Source: an uncultured Alphaproteobacteria bacterium
GTDB taxonomy: Bacteria; Pseudomonadota; Alphaproteobacteria; Parvibaculales; Parvibaculaceae
Assembly: GCA_903889655.1 (NCBI GenBank)
Contig: CAISYL010000294.1
Location: 1 to 51,947 of the forward strand
Length of the DNA: 51,947 nucleotides
Direction of reading: 5' to 3'
Under the pieces are notes generated by a model that was not told the origin of the DNA, ran no database searches, and worked only from the letters and a program-made list of their open reading frames with translations. A program made the position numbers and the translations under genes. Positions 33,633 to 42,516 of the stretch are shown here, piece after piece. Each line of letters starts with the position of its first letter. The stretch's first letter is position 1.

Positions 33633-33818
33633 GTCGCCCCCACCGCCCCACCTGGCCTTTGCCGAGGTCGGTATCCCGGATTGTAGCCGAGCCGGACACG
33701 AAGGCGTAGAGGCTTCCCCGGCGTCCATGCGGGAGCCTTTTTTGGGAGCGGAAATGCGCTTTATAGTCGCTGGCCTGTCTTTCTCCCGCTCCATGGTCCT
33801 GGTTCATGGGCGGGATCC

Positions 33819-34664
33819 ATGAGTGCCACGATGCAGGATTTTCTTCTCGGTCACGAGGCCGTCGTCAGGCTCGCCGTTTTCGGCGGCGCATTCGGCGTGC
33901 TCGCCTCGTGGCAATCCATCGCGCCGTTCCGGGTCTCCCGATACTCGCGCCTTGCACGGTGGTGGACCAATCTCGCCCTGAGCGGTACGAGCACGTTGCT
34001 TGTAAGGTTCACGTTGCCGCTCGCCGCGATGGGCGTTGCGGTCTGGGCCGAGGCCCGTGGCTTCGGCCTCTTCAACCTACTCGGGCTGCCGACGGTCCTT
34101 TCGCTGCCGCTCTCGCTCACCGCGCTCGATCTGCTGATTTATGCCCAGCACGCCGTCTTTCATCATGTGCCGCTCTTATGGCGCCTGCATCGCGTCCACC
34201 ATGCAGACCCGGAACTCGATGTGACGACGGGCATACGCTTCCATCCGGTCGAGATTTTCGTCAGCATGGCGGTGAAAATGGCTGCGGTGGCCGCCCTTGG
34301 CATATCGCCGCTCGCCGTGCTCCTGTTCGAGATCGTGCTCAATGCCATGGCCATGTTCAACCATACCAATGTGGCGCTTCCGCCGCGCACCGAAATGCTG
34401 CTGCGCTGCGCCATCGTCACGCCGGAAATGCACCGGGTTCATCATTCGGTGCGACGAGACGAGCACGACATGAATTTCGGCTTTAATCTCTCCGTCTGGG
34501 ACCGCCTTTTCGGCACCTATCTCGGCGGGCCGCGCGATGGTATCGAGGGGCTGCGGATCGGCCTCGATGCCTATCCAGGTCTCGAACCGACGAAACTTCT
34601 CTGGACTCTTGCGTTGCCTTTCAGGGGCGGCGCGGCTCGCGCTCTGGGAAAGAAAGCCCGATGA
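33819..34664 (+). CDS. Sterol desaturase / fatty acid hydroxylase family membrane enzyme
   Basis: The 281-residue multi-pass protein carries the di-iron histidine clusters of the family: His111 with HH115-116, H124-x2-HH127-128, His142, His182 and H205-x2-HH208-209. The fold hydroxylates or desaturates lipid chains using O2 at the inner membrane. Substrates in bacteria include carotenoids, sterol-like and fatty lipids; this one is not defined. Its stop overlaps the following SixA-like gene by four bases (ATGA). Confidence 0.88.
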   Translation: MSATMQDFLLGHEAVVRLAVFGGAFGVLASWQSIAPFRVSRYSRLARWWTNLALSGTSTLLVRFTLPLAAMGVAVWAEARGFGLFNLLGLPTVLSLPLSLTALDLLIYAQHAVFHHVPLLWRLHRVHHADPELDVTTGIRFHPVEIFVSMAVKMAAVAALGISPLAVLLFEIVLNAMAMFNHTNVALPPRTEMLLRCAIVTPEMHRVHHSVRRDEHDMNFGFNLSVWDRLFGTYLGGPRDGIEGLRIGLDAYPGLEPTKLLWTLALPFRGGAARALGKKAR

Positions 34665-35194
34665 AACGTCTCTGCCTGCTGCGCCACGCAAAATCCGACT
34701 GGAGCGATCCGGCGAATGACGACTTCGACCGCGCGCTCAATGCGCGGGGGCAGAAAGCCGCACGGTTCATGGCGGATTATATCGCGGCCTCTCCCTATCG
34801 TCCCGATGCGGTTCTCTGCTCGACGGCCAAGAGAGCGACCGAGACGCTGACGCCGCTGCGCGCGCTTCTGCCCGCGGAAACGCCGGTGATTTTTCGCAAC
34901 GAGCTTTATCACGCGATGCCTGACGTCATGCTCGACGAGATCCATCACGCGCCGGCCAACGCCCATACGCTGCTGGTGGTCGCGCATAATCCCGGGCTCG
35001 TCCTGCTTGCCATGGCGCTTCCGGAAGATCCCGACGAGGAGCTCGCGCTGCGGGTAGCGGATGGCGTTCCGACCGGCGGTTTCATCGTGATCGACTTCGA
35101 TGTCGACGATTGGACCGAGATCGAGGAAGGCGCGGGCCGCATGGTCTTCTTTGGCAGGCCTCGCGACCTGATGGCTTCGGCGGAGAAGGGCTGA
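34661..35194 (+). CDS. SixA-like histidine phosphatase
   Basis: A 177-residue member of the histidine phosphatase (RHG) superfamily, SixA branch: LLRHAKSDW with catalytic His9, CSTAKRATET, and VVAHNPGL with the second His. E. coli SixA dephosphorylates HPt domains such as ArcB; this one could act on an HPt partner. The start overlaps the hydroxylase stop, so the two are coupled. An HPt-like kinase tail is encoded at 28.2 kb, which is suggestive only. Confidence 0.85.
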   Translation: MKRLCLLRHAKSDWSDPANDDFDRALNARGQKAARFMADYIAASPYRPDAVLCSTAKRATETLTPLRALLPAETPVIFRNELYHAMPDVMLDEIHHAPANAHTLLVVAHNPGLVLLAMALPEDPDEELALRVADGVPTGGFIVIDFDVDDWTEIEEGAGRMVFFGRPRDLMASAEKG

Positions 35195-35219
35195 GCGCCC
35201 CAAAGCGCGCCGATGTTCG

Positions 35220-36200
35220 CTACCGAATGTTCTGGCCGAAATAGCGCAGGCTGATCGCCGCATAGGTGCCGTCGTCGATCGATCCCTGCAGCGCCGCGTC
35301 GAACTCGTCGCGCAATGCCGCGTCGGTTGCCTTGAGCGCGATCCCGGCGCCCGAGCCGAAATAGGCCGGATCGGCGTAATCGGTTCCGACAAGCCGGCAG
35401 CAGCTGGCACCGTCTCGCGACGTCAGCCAGCGCAGCAGGGCGTTGCGATCGGCGAAAAGTATATCCGCGCGCCCCTCGGCTAACGACTTCTCCGCCTCGT
35501 CGAGCGACGGCGCATCGATGATGATCGTGCTCGCGAAACGATCCTTCAGGAAAGCTTCGTGGATCGAGCCTGCCTGCACGGCGACACGCTTGCCCGCGAG
35601 CGCGGCGGCGCTCGCCGCCACCGGTGCGCCGTTCTTTCGCGCGGCGAAGTGGCCGGGTGTCGAATAATAGCGGTGCGTAAAGATGATGCCGTCGCCGACC
35701 GACGCGGCCTCACGGCCGGGCGAGGGAATGAGCATCGAGGCCATGATGACGTCGCCCTCGCCACGCTCCAGCGCCGGCACGAGGTCGGCCCAGCGATGCA
35801 CCACGAAACGACAGTCGCGCTTGATGCGCTGGCAGAGGGCGCGCGCCAGATCGATGTCGAAGCCGGTGAGAAGCCCGTCCGCCCCACGATAATTGAAGGG
35901 CGGATAGGCCGCCTCGGTGAGAATCCGGAGCGGCGCGGGCGAGGTCGTCGTCACCAGGGCGACAGGTTCCGGCGCGCGAGCCGGCAGATGCGCGGGATTG
36001 GGTTGCGGCACATAAGGCGGAAGGCCAGCCGCAGGTACGGCGACAGGGGGAGGCACAGCAATAGGCGCCATAGCTACCGGCGCCGCGACAGGCGCCATTT
36101 CATGCGCGACCCATGGCAGCGGCGTGCCGTTGTAGACGCGGCCCAGCGCGCCGGCCAGCACGACGACCGCGATCAGATTGAAGAAGAGCAGTACCCGCAT
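35220..36200 (-). CDS. Membrane-anchored solute-binding protein (SBP_bac_3 type)
   Basis: This 326-residue protein begins with a single hydrophobic segment (VLLFFNLIAVVVLAGALG), then a Pro/Ala-rich linker of about 70 residues (PVAAPVAMAPIAVPPPVAVP). A family 3 binding domain then runs to the end (ILTEAAYPPFNYRGADGLLTGFDIDLARAL, GRADILFADRNALLRWL). The long linker suggests a tethered sensor or scavenger rather than a free periplasmic binder. No ABC permease is adjacent. ATG at 36200 starts the hydrophobic segment; the longer frame to 36251 is read-through. Confidence 0.8.
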   Translation of the reverse strand: MRVLLFFNLIAVVVLAGALGRVYNGTPLPWVAHEMAPVAAPVAMAPIAVPPPVAVPAAGLPPYVPQPNPAHLPARAPEPVALVTTTSPAPLRILTEAAYPPFNYRGADGLLTGFDIDLARALCQRIKRDCRFVVHRWADLVPALERGEGDVIMASMLIPSPGREAASVGDGIIFTHRYYSTPGHFAARKNGAPVAASAAALAGKRVAVQAGSIHEAFLKDRFASTIIIDAPSLDEAEKSLAEGRADILFADRNALLRWLTSRDGASCCRLVGTDYADPAYFGSGAGIALKATDAALRDEFDAALQGSIDDGTYAAISLRYFGQNIR

Positions 36201-36425
36201 AATACCCCGCCGCCGGCGATGCGTGCTGGAGTGGAACAGGCAGCGGCCCATGGCAGTGCCAATCGAGGACGTTCCGGCGCATCTGCCTGAGCATCAGCAA
36301 ACCCCGTGCCCCGTTGCTAGATGCTTCGATCTATTTCTAAGGAGAGGCCGCAACACTATCGTGAAATCGTGGTTAATGCGTCTTGTCGCGTTTATTGCGT
36401 ACACGTCTGAAGCAGGCGGGGGCAA

Positions 36426-38384
36426 ATGGGCGGGCAAGACTTTTCCTCGACCGAGGGAACATCTCTTCTTTCAACCGGTTTCGACGAGGCGCCCGGAGCA
36501 CCCGGTACCTGGCGTCGGCCCTTGCTCGGAGAACTGGCGGTCGAAGCAGGCTTTATCGGCCGGGAGGCCATCCACGGCCTTCTTTCGCTCCAGACACGCT
36601 GGGGCTCGCGTCTCGGCGATATCCTGATCAGTACCGGCGGCGCGCGGCCGACCGACGTGGCAAGGCTCCTTGCCGCCCAGAAGGGCCTGCGTTTCATCGA
36701 TCTCACGGTCGAACCGGCCGACCCGACACTCGCCGACGCAACCTCGCTCGATTTCTATATCGCCGGCCGCTGCATGCCCTGGCGCTGGATTCGTCGCGAA
36801 CCCGTCTATGTCGCCGCGGACCCGGAACGCGCGCGACCCGCGATCGAGGCGCTTGAAGGCCGCCCCTGTCTCATTCACGTCGCCTGCATCCGCGACATCG
36901 ACAATGCGTTGCGCGAGAGATTTTATGACGCGTTGAATGAACGGGCCCGGTTCGAGTTGATGACGGTTTCGCCGGAAAGCTCCGCCAGCTCGCGTGTCAC
37001 GCCCATCCAGGTCCGGCTCCTCTGTGCGTTCGCGCTTCTCGTGGCGATCGCCTTCTGGCAGGCGCCTGCCTGGACGGCCTTCGGCCTCAACATCGCTTTC
37101 GGCCTCTGCTTCCTCTCGGTCGCGCTGCTGCGGTTCATTTCGATTTTCATCGGCATCATGGCTGGTCCGACGGCGGAGGAACTCGCCCACGAACAGGGCG
37201 GCCCCCTCGACGAGGCGACGTTGCCGGACTACACGATCATCGTGCCATTGTTTCGCGAAGTCGCGGTTCTGCCGATCCTTGCCGACGCGCTCCGGAAACT
37301 CGATTATCCCGCCTCGCGGCTTGATATCAAACTGGTCTTCGAGGAAAGCGATACGGAGACATGGGAGGCGGCGCGGCGCCTTCATCTTCCCGGCAATTTC
37401 GATCTCATATGCGTTCCCCACAGCTATCCGTTGACCAAGCCGAAAGCGTGCAACTACGCGCTGCCCTTTGCGAGGGGCGAGTTCGTCGTCGTTTATGACG
37501 CGGAGGACATTCCCGAACCCGATCAGCTCAAGCGCGCCGTCGCCGCTTTCCGGCTCGGCGACCCAAGGCTCGCCTGCGTACAGGCGCAACTCAATTACTA
37601 CAACTGGTCGGAAAACTGGCTGACACGTCAGTTCGCGATCGAATATGCCTCATTCTTCGATCTCCTCCTGCCGACGCTCGCCAAGCTCGGCATGCCGGTG
37701 CCGCTCGGCGGAACGTCGACGCATTTCCGCACCGATCTTCTGCGCGAAGTCGGTGCATGGGATCCCTTCAACGTGACCGAAGATGCCGACCTCGGCATGC
37801 GCTTCGCCTTGCTCGGCCTCCGGACCGGCATCATCCGCTCCACGACACAGGAAGAAGCAAACTGCGAACTCGACAACTGGCTCAGGCAACGGTCACGCTG
37901 GATCAAGGGATGGCTGCAGACCTATTTCGTGCGCATGCGCAATCCGGCCGCACTCTATCGTGCGCTCGGTTTCACGGGCTTCATCGGCTTCCAGATCGTC
38001 ATCGGCGGATTTTCGTTGTCGAGCCTCATCCATCCGCTCTTCTATCTCGCGACTTTCGTTTCCCTGCTCTCGGCGCATCACTTGGGCGACCTGGCGGCCA
38101 ATCTGCCGGTCACGGTCTTCAATCTTGTCGTTCTCATTTCCGGCTTCGGCGTCACCATGCTCGCCGGTATGGCAGCCACCGCGACGCGCGGATTGAAGCC
38201 GCTGGTGCTTGAGGCGCTGATGATGCCGGCCTATTGGCTTCTCATCTCGGCCGGCGCCTATAAGGCGCTCTTCCAGTTCATCGTCCGGCCCTTCCACTGG
38301 GAAAAGACGATCCATGGCATCAGCAGCCTCGCCCAGTTACGCCTTCTGCGCGTTTTGCTCGCGGCGGAGGAAAAGTCGCGCTGA
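36426..38384 (+). CDS. Glycosyltransferase family 2 with N-terminal MshEN c-di-GMP-binding domain
   Basis: The 652-residue protein joins two parts. Residues 33-56 and 62-85 are two 24-residue MshEN motifs (first LLGEL...LSLQ, second RLGDI...LAAQ) separated by exactly five residues, the spacing of known c-di-GMP-binding MshEN domains. The first motif has Leu33 where Arg is usual. Residues 200-652 hold membrane helices flanking a processive GT2 domain with DAED (358-361), TED (451-453) and QRSRW (488-492), like cellulose-synthase-type and NfrB-type enzymes. It probably polymerises an extracellular polysaccharide under c-di-GMP control. GGCGGGGG precedes the ATG. Confidence 0.88.
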   Translation: MGGQDFSSTEGTSLLSTGFDEAPGAPGTWRRPLLGELAVEAGFIGREAIHGLLSLQTRWGSRLGDILISTGGARPTDVARLLAAQKGLRFIDLTVEPADPTLADATSLDFYIAGRCMPWRWIRREPVYVAADPERARPAIEALEGRPCLIHVACIRDIDNALRERFYDALNERARFELMTVSPESSASSRVTPIQVRLLCAFALLVAIAFWQAPAWTAFGLNIAFGLCFLSVALLRFISIFIGIMAGPTAEELAHEQGGPLDEATLPDYTIIVPLFREVAVLPILADALRKLDYPASRLDIKLVFEESDTETWEAARRLHLPGNFDLICVPHSYPLTKPKACNYALPFARGEFVVVYDAEDIPEPDQLKRAVAAFRLGDPRLACVQAQLNYYNWSENWLTRQFAIEYASFFDLLLPTLAKLGMPVPLGGTSTHFRTDLLREVGAWDPFNVTEDADLGMRFALLGLRTGIIRSTTQEEANCELDNWLRQRSRWIKGWLQTYFVRMRNPAALYRALGFTGFIGFQIVIGGFSLSSLIHPLFYLATFVSLLSAHHLGDLAANLPVTVFNLVVLISGFGVTMLAGMAATATRGLKPLVLEALMMPAYWLLISAGAYKALFQFIVRPFHWEKTIHGISSLAQLRLLRVLLAAEEKSR

Positions 38385-38464
38385 CGCCCGCCCGCTTCAT
38401 AACCGAAAGCTAAGGCTTTGCGGCCATTCTTCCTCCAGTCAAGACGAGCCGGTTTCAGTTTTCC

Positions 38465-39010
38465 ATGCCCAAGCGTACCCCCGCCACACCTTCCGTCCCG
38501 AAGTCGGACACCGCCCGCTATGCGGGGCTCTCGGTGCTGCTGCTCGAGGATTCGCCTCACTTCGCGGGGCTTGTCTGCGGCATTCTCAAATCCTTCGGCA
38601 TCGGCACGATCCATTCGGCGCGCGACGGCGAGGATGCCCTGTTCATCCTCGCCAACCACCGCGTCCATCTCGCCGTCGTCGACGATCTGAGGCCGCCGCT
38701 CGACGGGCTGACGGTCGTTCGCACCATCCGCACGGCCGCGGCACAATTGCCGAACGAATTGCCGATCATCTTCGTGACAGAGACGCCCAGCAAAAGCACC
38801 GTCATCGCGGCGCGCGACAGCGGCGTCACCGAAGTCCTGTCCAAGCCCTTTTCCGCGGCGCAGCTCATGGCCCGGATCGCCTCGGTCATCCGCAAACCAC
38901 GACCTCTGGTCCGCACGGAAGGCTTCGTAGGTCCCGACCGCCGCCGGAGAACCAAGGACACCGCCACAAAGAGACGCGAGATGGACCGCATACCGACGAT
39001 GTCCTCGTAA
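38465..39010 (+). CDS. Single-domain response regulator with VGPDRRRR tail (first of pair)
   Basis: A 181-residue CheY-like receiver. Acidic pair Glu28-Asp29, phospho-acceptor Asp73/Asp74 in VVDDLRPPLDG, Thr105 and Lys127 are all present. No output domain follows; instead FVGPDRRRR (154-162) starts a basic tail. It lies 80 bases after the glycosyltransferase stop and 63 before a sister receiver with the same spacing of key residues. Regulation of the polysaccharide enzyme or cross-talk with an orphan kinase is plausible. Confidence 0.88.
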   Translation: MPKRTPATPSVPKSDTARYAGLSVLLLEDSPHFAGLVCGILKSFGIGTIHSARDGEDALFILANHRVHLAVVDDLRPPLDGLTVVRTIRTAAAQLPNELPIIFVTETPSKSTVIAARDSGVTEVLSKPFSAAQLMARIASVIRKPRPLVRTEGFVGPDRRRRTKDTATKRREMDRIPTMSS

Positions 39011-39073
39011 CCTTTCGATAACACTTCGGCGCCCATACTCGGATAAACTCCTCATTTCAGCGGGGTGTATCCG

Positions 39074-39652
39074 ATGGCGTCCGGTCCGACCGACGAGACA
39101 GCAACGCTCCCGAAGCTCGAGAAAGAGCACATCCGGATTCTGAACACGCTCGTCATCGTCGACAATCTGCCGATGCTCGGTATTTTCCGCAGCGTGTTGA
39201 GCGACTTCGGCATCCAGAATGTCCGCCACGGCCGCAATGCGCAGGAGGTCGTCTCCTTCCTGATGAGCGAGCCGATCGATCTTGTCGTCATCGACGATCA
39301 TGCGCCGCTCGACGGTGTGAAATTCCTGAAAACGCTCAGGCGCGGCAGCGGCAGGTTGCCCAATGCGGTTCCCGTCATCTTCATTACCGCCATCGCCGAG
39401 CGCGAGCGCATCGTCGCCGCACGCGATGCCGGCGCCAACGAGATTCTCATCAAGCCGTTCACGCCGATCCAGCTCAAGACACGGCTCGAAAATTCGCTCT
39501 TCAAGCCGCGCGAATTTGTCGAAGCCGCCGCCTATGTCGGTCCCGACCGACGGCGGCGCCGCGACGACGGCGTCGAGGGCGACCGCAGGAGCGACGATCG
39601 CGGCGGCGACCGCCGGCAGCGCGCAGGCACGGAAGCCGACCGTCGCAACTAG
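39074..39652 (+). CDS. Single-domain response regulator with VGPDRRRR tail (second of pair)
   Basis: This 192-residue receiver is a paralogue of its neighbour: Asp74, Thr105, Lys127 and YVGPDRRRR (154-162) fall at the same positions. The first acidic-pair residue is Val29 rather than Glu, leaving Asp30 alone, so Mg2+ binding and phosphorylation may be altered. The tail after 162 is strongly basic and repeats DRR/GDRR. ATG at 39074 has GGGG eight bases upstream; a GTG at 39065 is less likely. It ends 3 bases from the convergent matB stop. Confidence 0.85.
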   Translation: MASGPTDETATLPKLEKEHIRILNTLVIVDNLPMLGIFRSVLSDFGIQNVRHGRNAQEVVSFLMSEPIDLVVIDDHAPLDGVKFLKTLRRGSGRLPNAVPVIFITAIAERERIVAARDAGANEILIKPFTPIQLKTRLENSLFKPREFVEAAAYVGPDRRRRRDDGVEGDRRSDDRGGDRRQRAGTEADRRN

Positions 39653-39655
39653 ACG

Positions 39656-41182
39656 TCAGCGGCAGGCATCCCCGTAGGTTTCCCGCAACAGGTTCTTCTG
39701 GACCTTACCCATGGTGTTGCGCGGCAGCGTTTCGACGAAGAAAGCGCGCTTCGGCACCTTGTAGTTGGCGATCACGTTCTTCAATCGGCCGATAAGCGTC
39801 GCCTCGTCGAGCATCTGGCCCTTGCGCAATACGACGACCGCCACGCCCGCTTCGCCGAAGTCCCTGTGCGCCACGCCGACGATCGCGGATTCGTCCACTT
39901 CCGGCATCTCGTCGATCAGCGTCTCGATCTCCTTGGGATAGACGTTGAAGCCGCCCGAGATGATGAGATCCTTCGCGCGTCCCACGAGATGCACATATCC
40001 ATCCGCATCGATTTTCGCGACGTCGCCCGTTTTGAACCAGCCCCCTTCGGCGAACTCCTCCGCCGTCTTCTCCGGCATCCGCCAATAGCCGCTGAAGACA
40101 TTGGGACCGCGCACTTCGAGCCCTCCGACTTCCTCCTGCGGGAGCATCTTGCCCTCGTCGTTCATGACGCGCAGCTCGACGCCGGGCAGCGGAAAGCCGA
40201 CCGTGCCGGCGCGGCGCTCGCCGTCGTAGGGGTTCGAGGTGTTCATGCCCGTCTCGGTCATGCCGTAGCGTTCGAGGATCGCCTTTCCGGTGCGCGCCCT
40301 GAATTCCTCGAAGGTCTCCGCAAGCAGCGGCGCCGAACCGCTGGTGAAGAGCCGCATATGCGCGACGAGATTCGCGTCGAAATCCGCGCCGTCGAGAAGC
40401 CGCACATAAAATGTCGGCACGCCCATGAAGACCGTCGCGTGAGGCAATTGCCGCAACACTTCGGCGCGATCGAACCTGCCGAGCCAGATCATGCGCGCGC
40501 CCGCGAGCAGCGCACAGTGGCAGGCGACGAAAAGTCCATGCGCATGAAAGATCGGCAGCGCATGAAGAAGCACATCGTCTTCCGTGAAGTGCCAGGCATC
40601 TCGCAGCGCGATGCCGTTGGCGGCGAGATTGCCGTGGCTCAGCATCGCGCCTTTCGGTTTGCCCGTCGTGCCCGAGGTATAAAGGATCGCAGCAATATCC
40701 TTGGACGCGCAGGCGACCACCGGCCGCGCATCGCGGACCTTTGCCGCTTCCTCGGCAAAACTTCCGCGCCCTTCGGCGTCCAGCGTCATCACATGGCGCA
40801 CGTCATGGCGCGCGGCGATTTCCCGCGTCTCCGCCTCACGGACCGGGTCGCAGACGATCAGCGACGGTTCCGCATCGCCGATGAGGTAGTCGATTTCGTC
40901 CGTCCGATAGGCGGTATTCATCGGCAGAAAGACAAATCCGCCGCGCAGGCAGCCGAGATAAAGGATCATCGCCTCGGGCGATTTTTCGGCCTGCACGGCG
41001 ACGCGGTCGCCCTTCTTCAAGCCGAGATTGCCGAGAAGGCTCGCCGCGCGCGCCACGGCGCCGGCCAGTTCGCCATAGGTCCAGCTCGTGCGCCCACGGG
41101 TCCGATCCGGTACTTCGATCGCAATACGGCGACGGTCGGCCGGAAAGGACGTCTCGATCAGCGTGTAGAGCGAAAAGGGCAT
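39656..41182 (-). CDS. matB: Malonyl-CoA synthetase (MatB-type acyl-CoA ligase)
   Basis: The 508-residue adenylate-forming enzyme has the AMP motif LYTSGTTGKPKGAMLSH, GRAKDLIISGGFNVYPKE and the acyl-transfer lysine in NTMGKVQK. The segment RYGMTETGMNTSNPYDGERR is the hallmark of malonyl-CoA synthetases, whose arginines hold the second carboxylate. It would make malonyl-CoA from malonate, ATP and CoA. No malonyl-CoA decarboxylase is adjacent. ATG at 41182 fits the family length. Confidence 0.85.
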   Translation of the reverse strand: MPFSLYTLIETSFPADRRRIAIEVPDRTRGRTSWTYGELAGAVARAASLLGNLGLKKGDRVAVQAEKSPEAMILYLGCLRGGFVFLPMNTAYRTDEIDYLIGDAEPSLIVCDPVREAETREIAARHDVRHVMTLDAEGRGSFAEEAAKVRDARPVVACASKDIAAILYTSGTTGKPKGAMLSHGNLAANGIALRDAWHFTEDDVLLHALPIFHAHGLFVACHCALLAGARMIWLGRFDRAEVLRQLPHATVFMGVPTFYVRLLDGADFDANLVAHMRLFTSGSAPLLAETFEEFRARTGKAILERYGMTETGMNTSNPYDGERRAGTVGFPLPGVELRVMNDEGKMLPQEEVGGLEVRGPNVFSGYWRMPEKTAEEFAEGGWFKTGDVAKIDADGYVHLVGRAKDLIISGGFNVYPKEIETLIDEMPEVDESAIVGVAHRDFGEAGVAVVVLRKGQMLDEATLIGRLKNVIANYKVPKRAFFVETLPRNTMGKVQKNLLRETYGDACR

Positions 41183-41276
41183 GGCGGTTCCCCCGAGGTT
41201 TTCCGCCTTTATAGCCCAATGCGGGAGAACCGGCGCAATCTTCGCCGGAGGAACCTTACGAACGCGTAGGAGGAAA

Positions 41277-41350
41277 TGGAGCGGGTGAAGGGAATCGAAC
41301 CCTCGTCGTAAGCTTGGGAAGCTTCTGCTCTACCATTGAGCTACACCCGC
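41277..41350 (-). tRNA. tRNA-Gly (anticodon CCC)
   Basis: On the minus strand a full cloverleaf starts GCGGGTG and closes with CACCCGC plus discriminator T. A D arm GCTC-N7-GAGC, an anticodon loop TTCCCAA (anticodon CCC) and a T arm with GGTTCGATTCC are present, and CCA is genome-encoded. It resembles E. coli glyU. The bottom anticodon-stem pair is G-A. A downstream matB start lies about 95 bases away. Confidence 0.96.
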
Positions 41351-41407
41351 GAGCCCTTTCTGTTTAGCGCGAGGCCTGCTGGCGGCGCAAGGGGCAGCGC
41401 ATCCTTC

Positions 41408-42424
41408 CTACCAGCGGTTCCGGACTTCCTCGGCGAAGCCGAGAAAGCGGTTCACCTCCAGCCGGCGCCCGTCATCGAGAATGACGAAGCCGGTGAAGTG
41501 TCCGAAGACCTGATGCTGGATCGAACGCAGGAGCTTCAGGTCGAAGACCGCGCTGCGGTCGATAATCGGCGCGAAGTCCATCTCGAAGCGACCGTCGCTG
41601 CTCGTGAAGCGCCATGGCGCGCCGTCATAGGTGTGATGAGGAATATGGAACTTCACACCGGCGAGCTTATGCGCATGCCCGTCGAAAAAGACCATGTTCT
41701 CGGTCGCCGCCGAGGTGTCGCCGAAGCCATAACCGATGTTGAAACCGAAGGGTTTTCCCTCGACCAGCCCCGACGCCGAGCCCCAGTACCACGTGTTATC
41801 GTAAGTCCAGACGCCGCGCCCCCAATCGAGCACGCCGAAGGCCGAGCCGGGCGCGAAGCGAAAGAGCTCGCCTCCCATCGTCATTTCGCCATCAGCCGGC
41901 ATGCAGTTGATCTTCTGATTGTAATAAAAGGCGCGCGGTGCGCGCGCAAAGGGCGTCGCGATGACCATGCGGTCCATCGGCGGTTGCTCGAGCCGCAACT
42001 CGCCCTTGAGCCCCCTGCCCCGGCCGAAGCCCGGGCAGTCGATCGTGAGCCGGCGACCGCCCGCCTCGTGACGGAAGGCGACCGACATCTTCGGGTGGCT
42101 CTGGACGATATCGCCTGCATCCGCGCTTTCCGGCAGCGCCATGCGGCCTTTTGGAAAGGGGATCATGATGCTTTCGGTCACCGTGTCGGGGGCGCGAAAA
42201 TCGAGCCAGGAGGCCGAGAGCAGGCCCATATAGCCGTTGTCGGCAACGGTAAGGGCGAGGCCGAACTCTTCCGTCAGGATGCAGTAATAATCCCACTCCT
42301 TGATGCGCAGCGGCGAGACACCGACCGCGGCGCGGCGGTAGCGCTTCACCTCGGCTCTGGCCCAGCCGGCCTCAAGCAAGCGGCCCTTCTCCAGAAGCTC
42401 TCCCGGCGTCAGTTCATGCTGCAT
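41408..42424 (-). CDS. DUF2804 family protein
   Basis: This 338-residue protein matches DUF2804. It is aromatic-rich with a mainly beta content, including IKEWDYYCI, AFYYNQKINCMPADGEM, YDNTWYWGSASG and GFNIGYGFGDTSAATENMVFFDG. Family members have no signal peptide and no assigned reaction; the fold is thought to be a lipocalin-like beta structure of the AttH/CrtC kind. It diverges from the radical SAM gene across about 90 bases, and tRNA-Gly follows 57 bases downstream on the same strand. Confidence 0.82.
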   Translation of the reverse strand: MQHELTPGELLEKGRLLEAGWARAEVKRYRRAAVGVSPLRIKEWDYYCILTEEFGLALTVADNGYMGLLSASWLDFRAPDTVTESIMIPFPKGRMALPESADAGDIVQSHPKMSVAFRHEAGGRRLTIDCPGFGRGRGLKGELRLEQPPMDRMVIATPFARAPRAFYYNQKINCMPADGEMTMGGELFRFAPGSAFGVLDWGRGVWTYDNTWYWGSASGLVEGKPFGFNIGYGFGDTSAATENMVFFDGHAHKLAGVKFHIPHHTYDGAPWRFTSSDGRFEMDFAPIIDRSAVFDLKLLRSIQHQVFGHFTGFVILDDGRRLEVNRFLGFAEEVRNRW

Positions 42425-42516
42425 TCTTTCCCCCTTGGTCGCTAACGGGGCGCAGTCTAATCGCCATCGCGGATTTGTGAATGGCGAAGATATGCCCCGA
42501 TGCTAACCTCGTCTTC

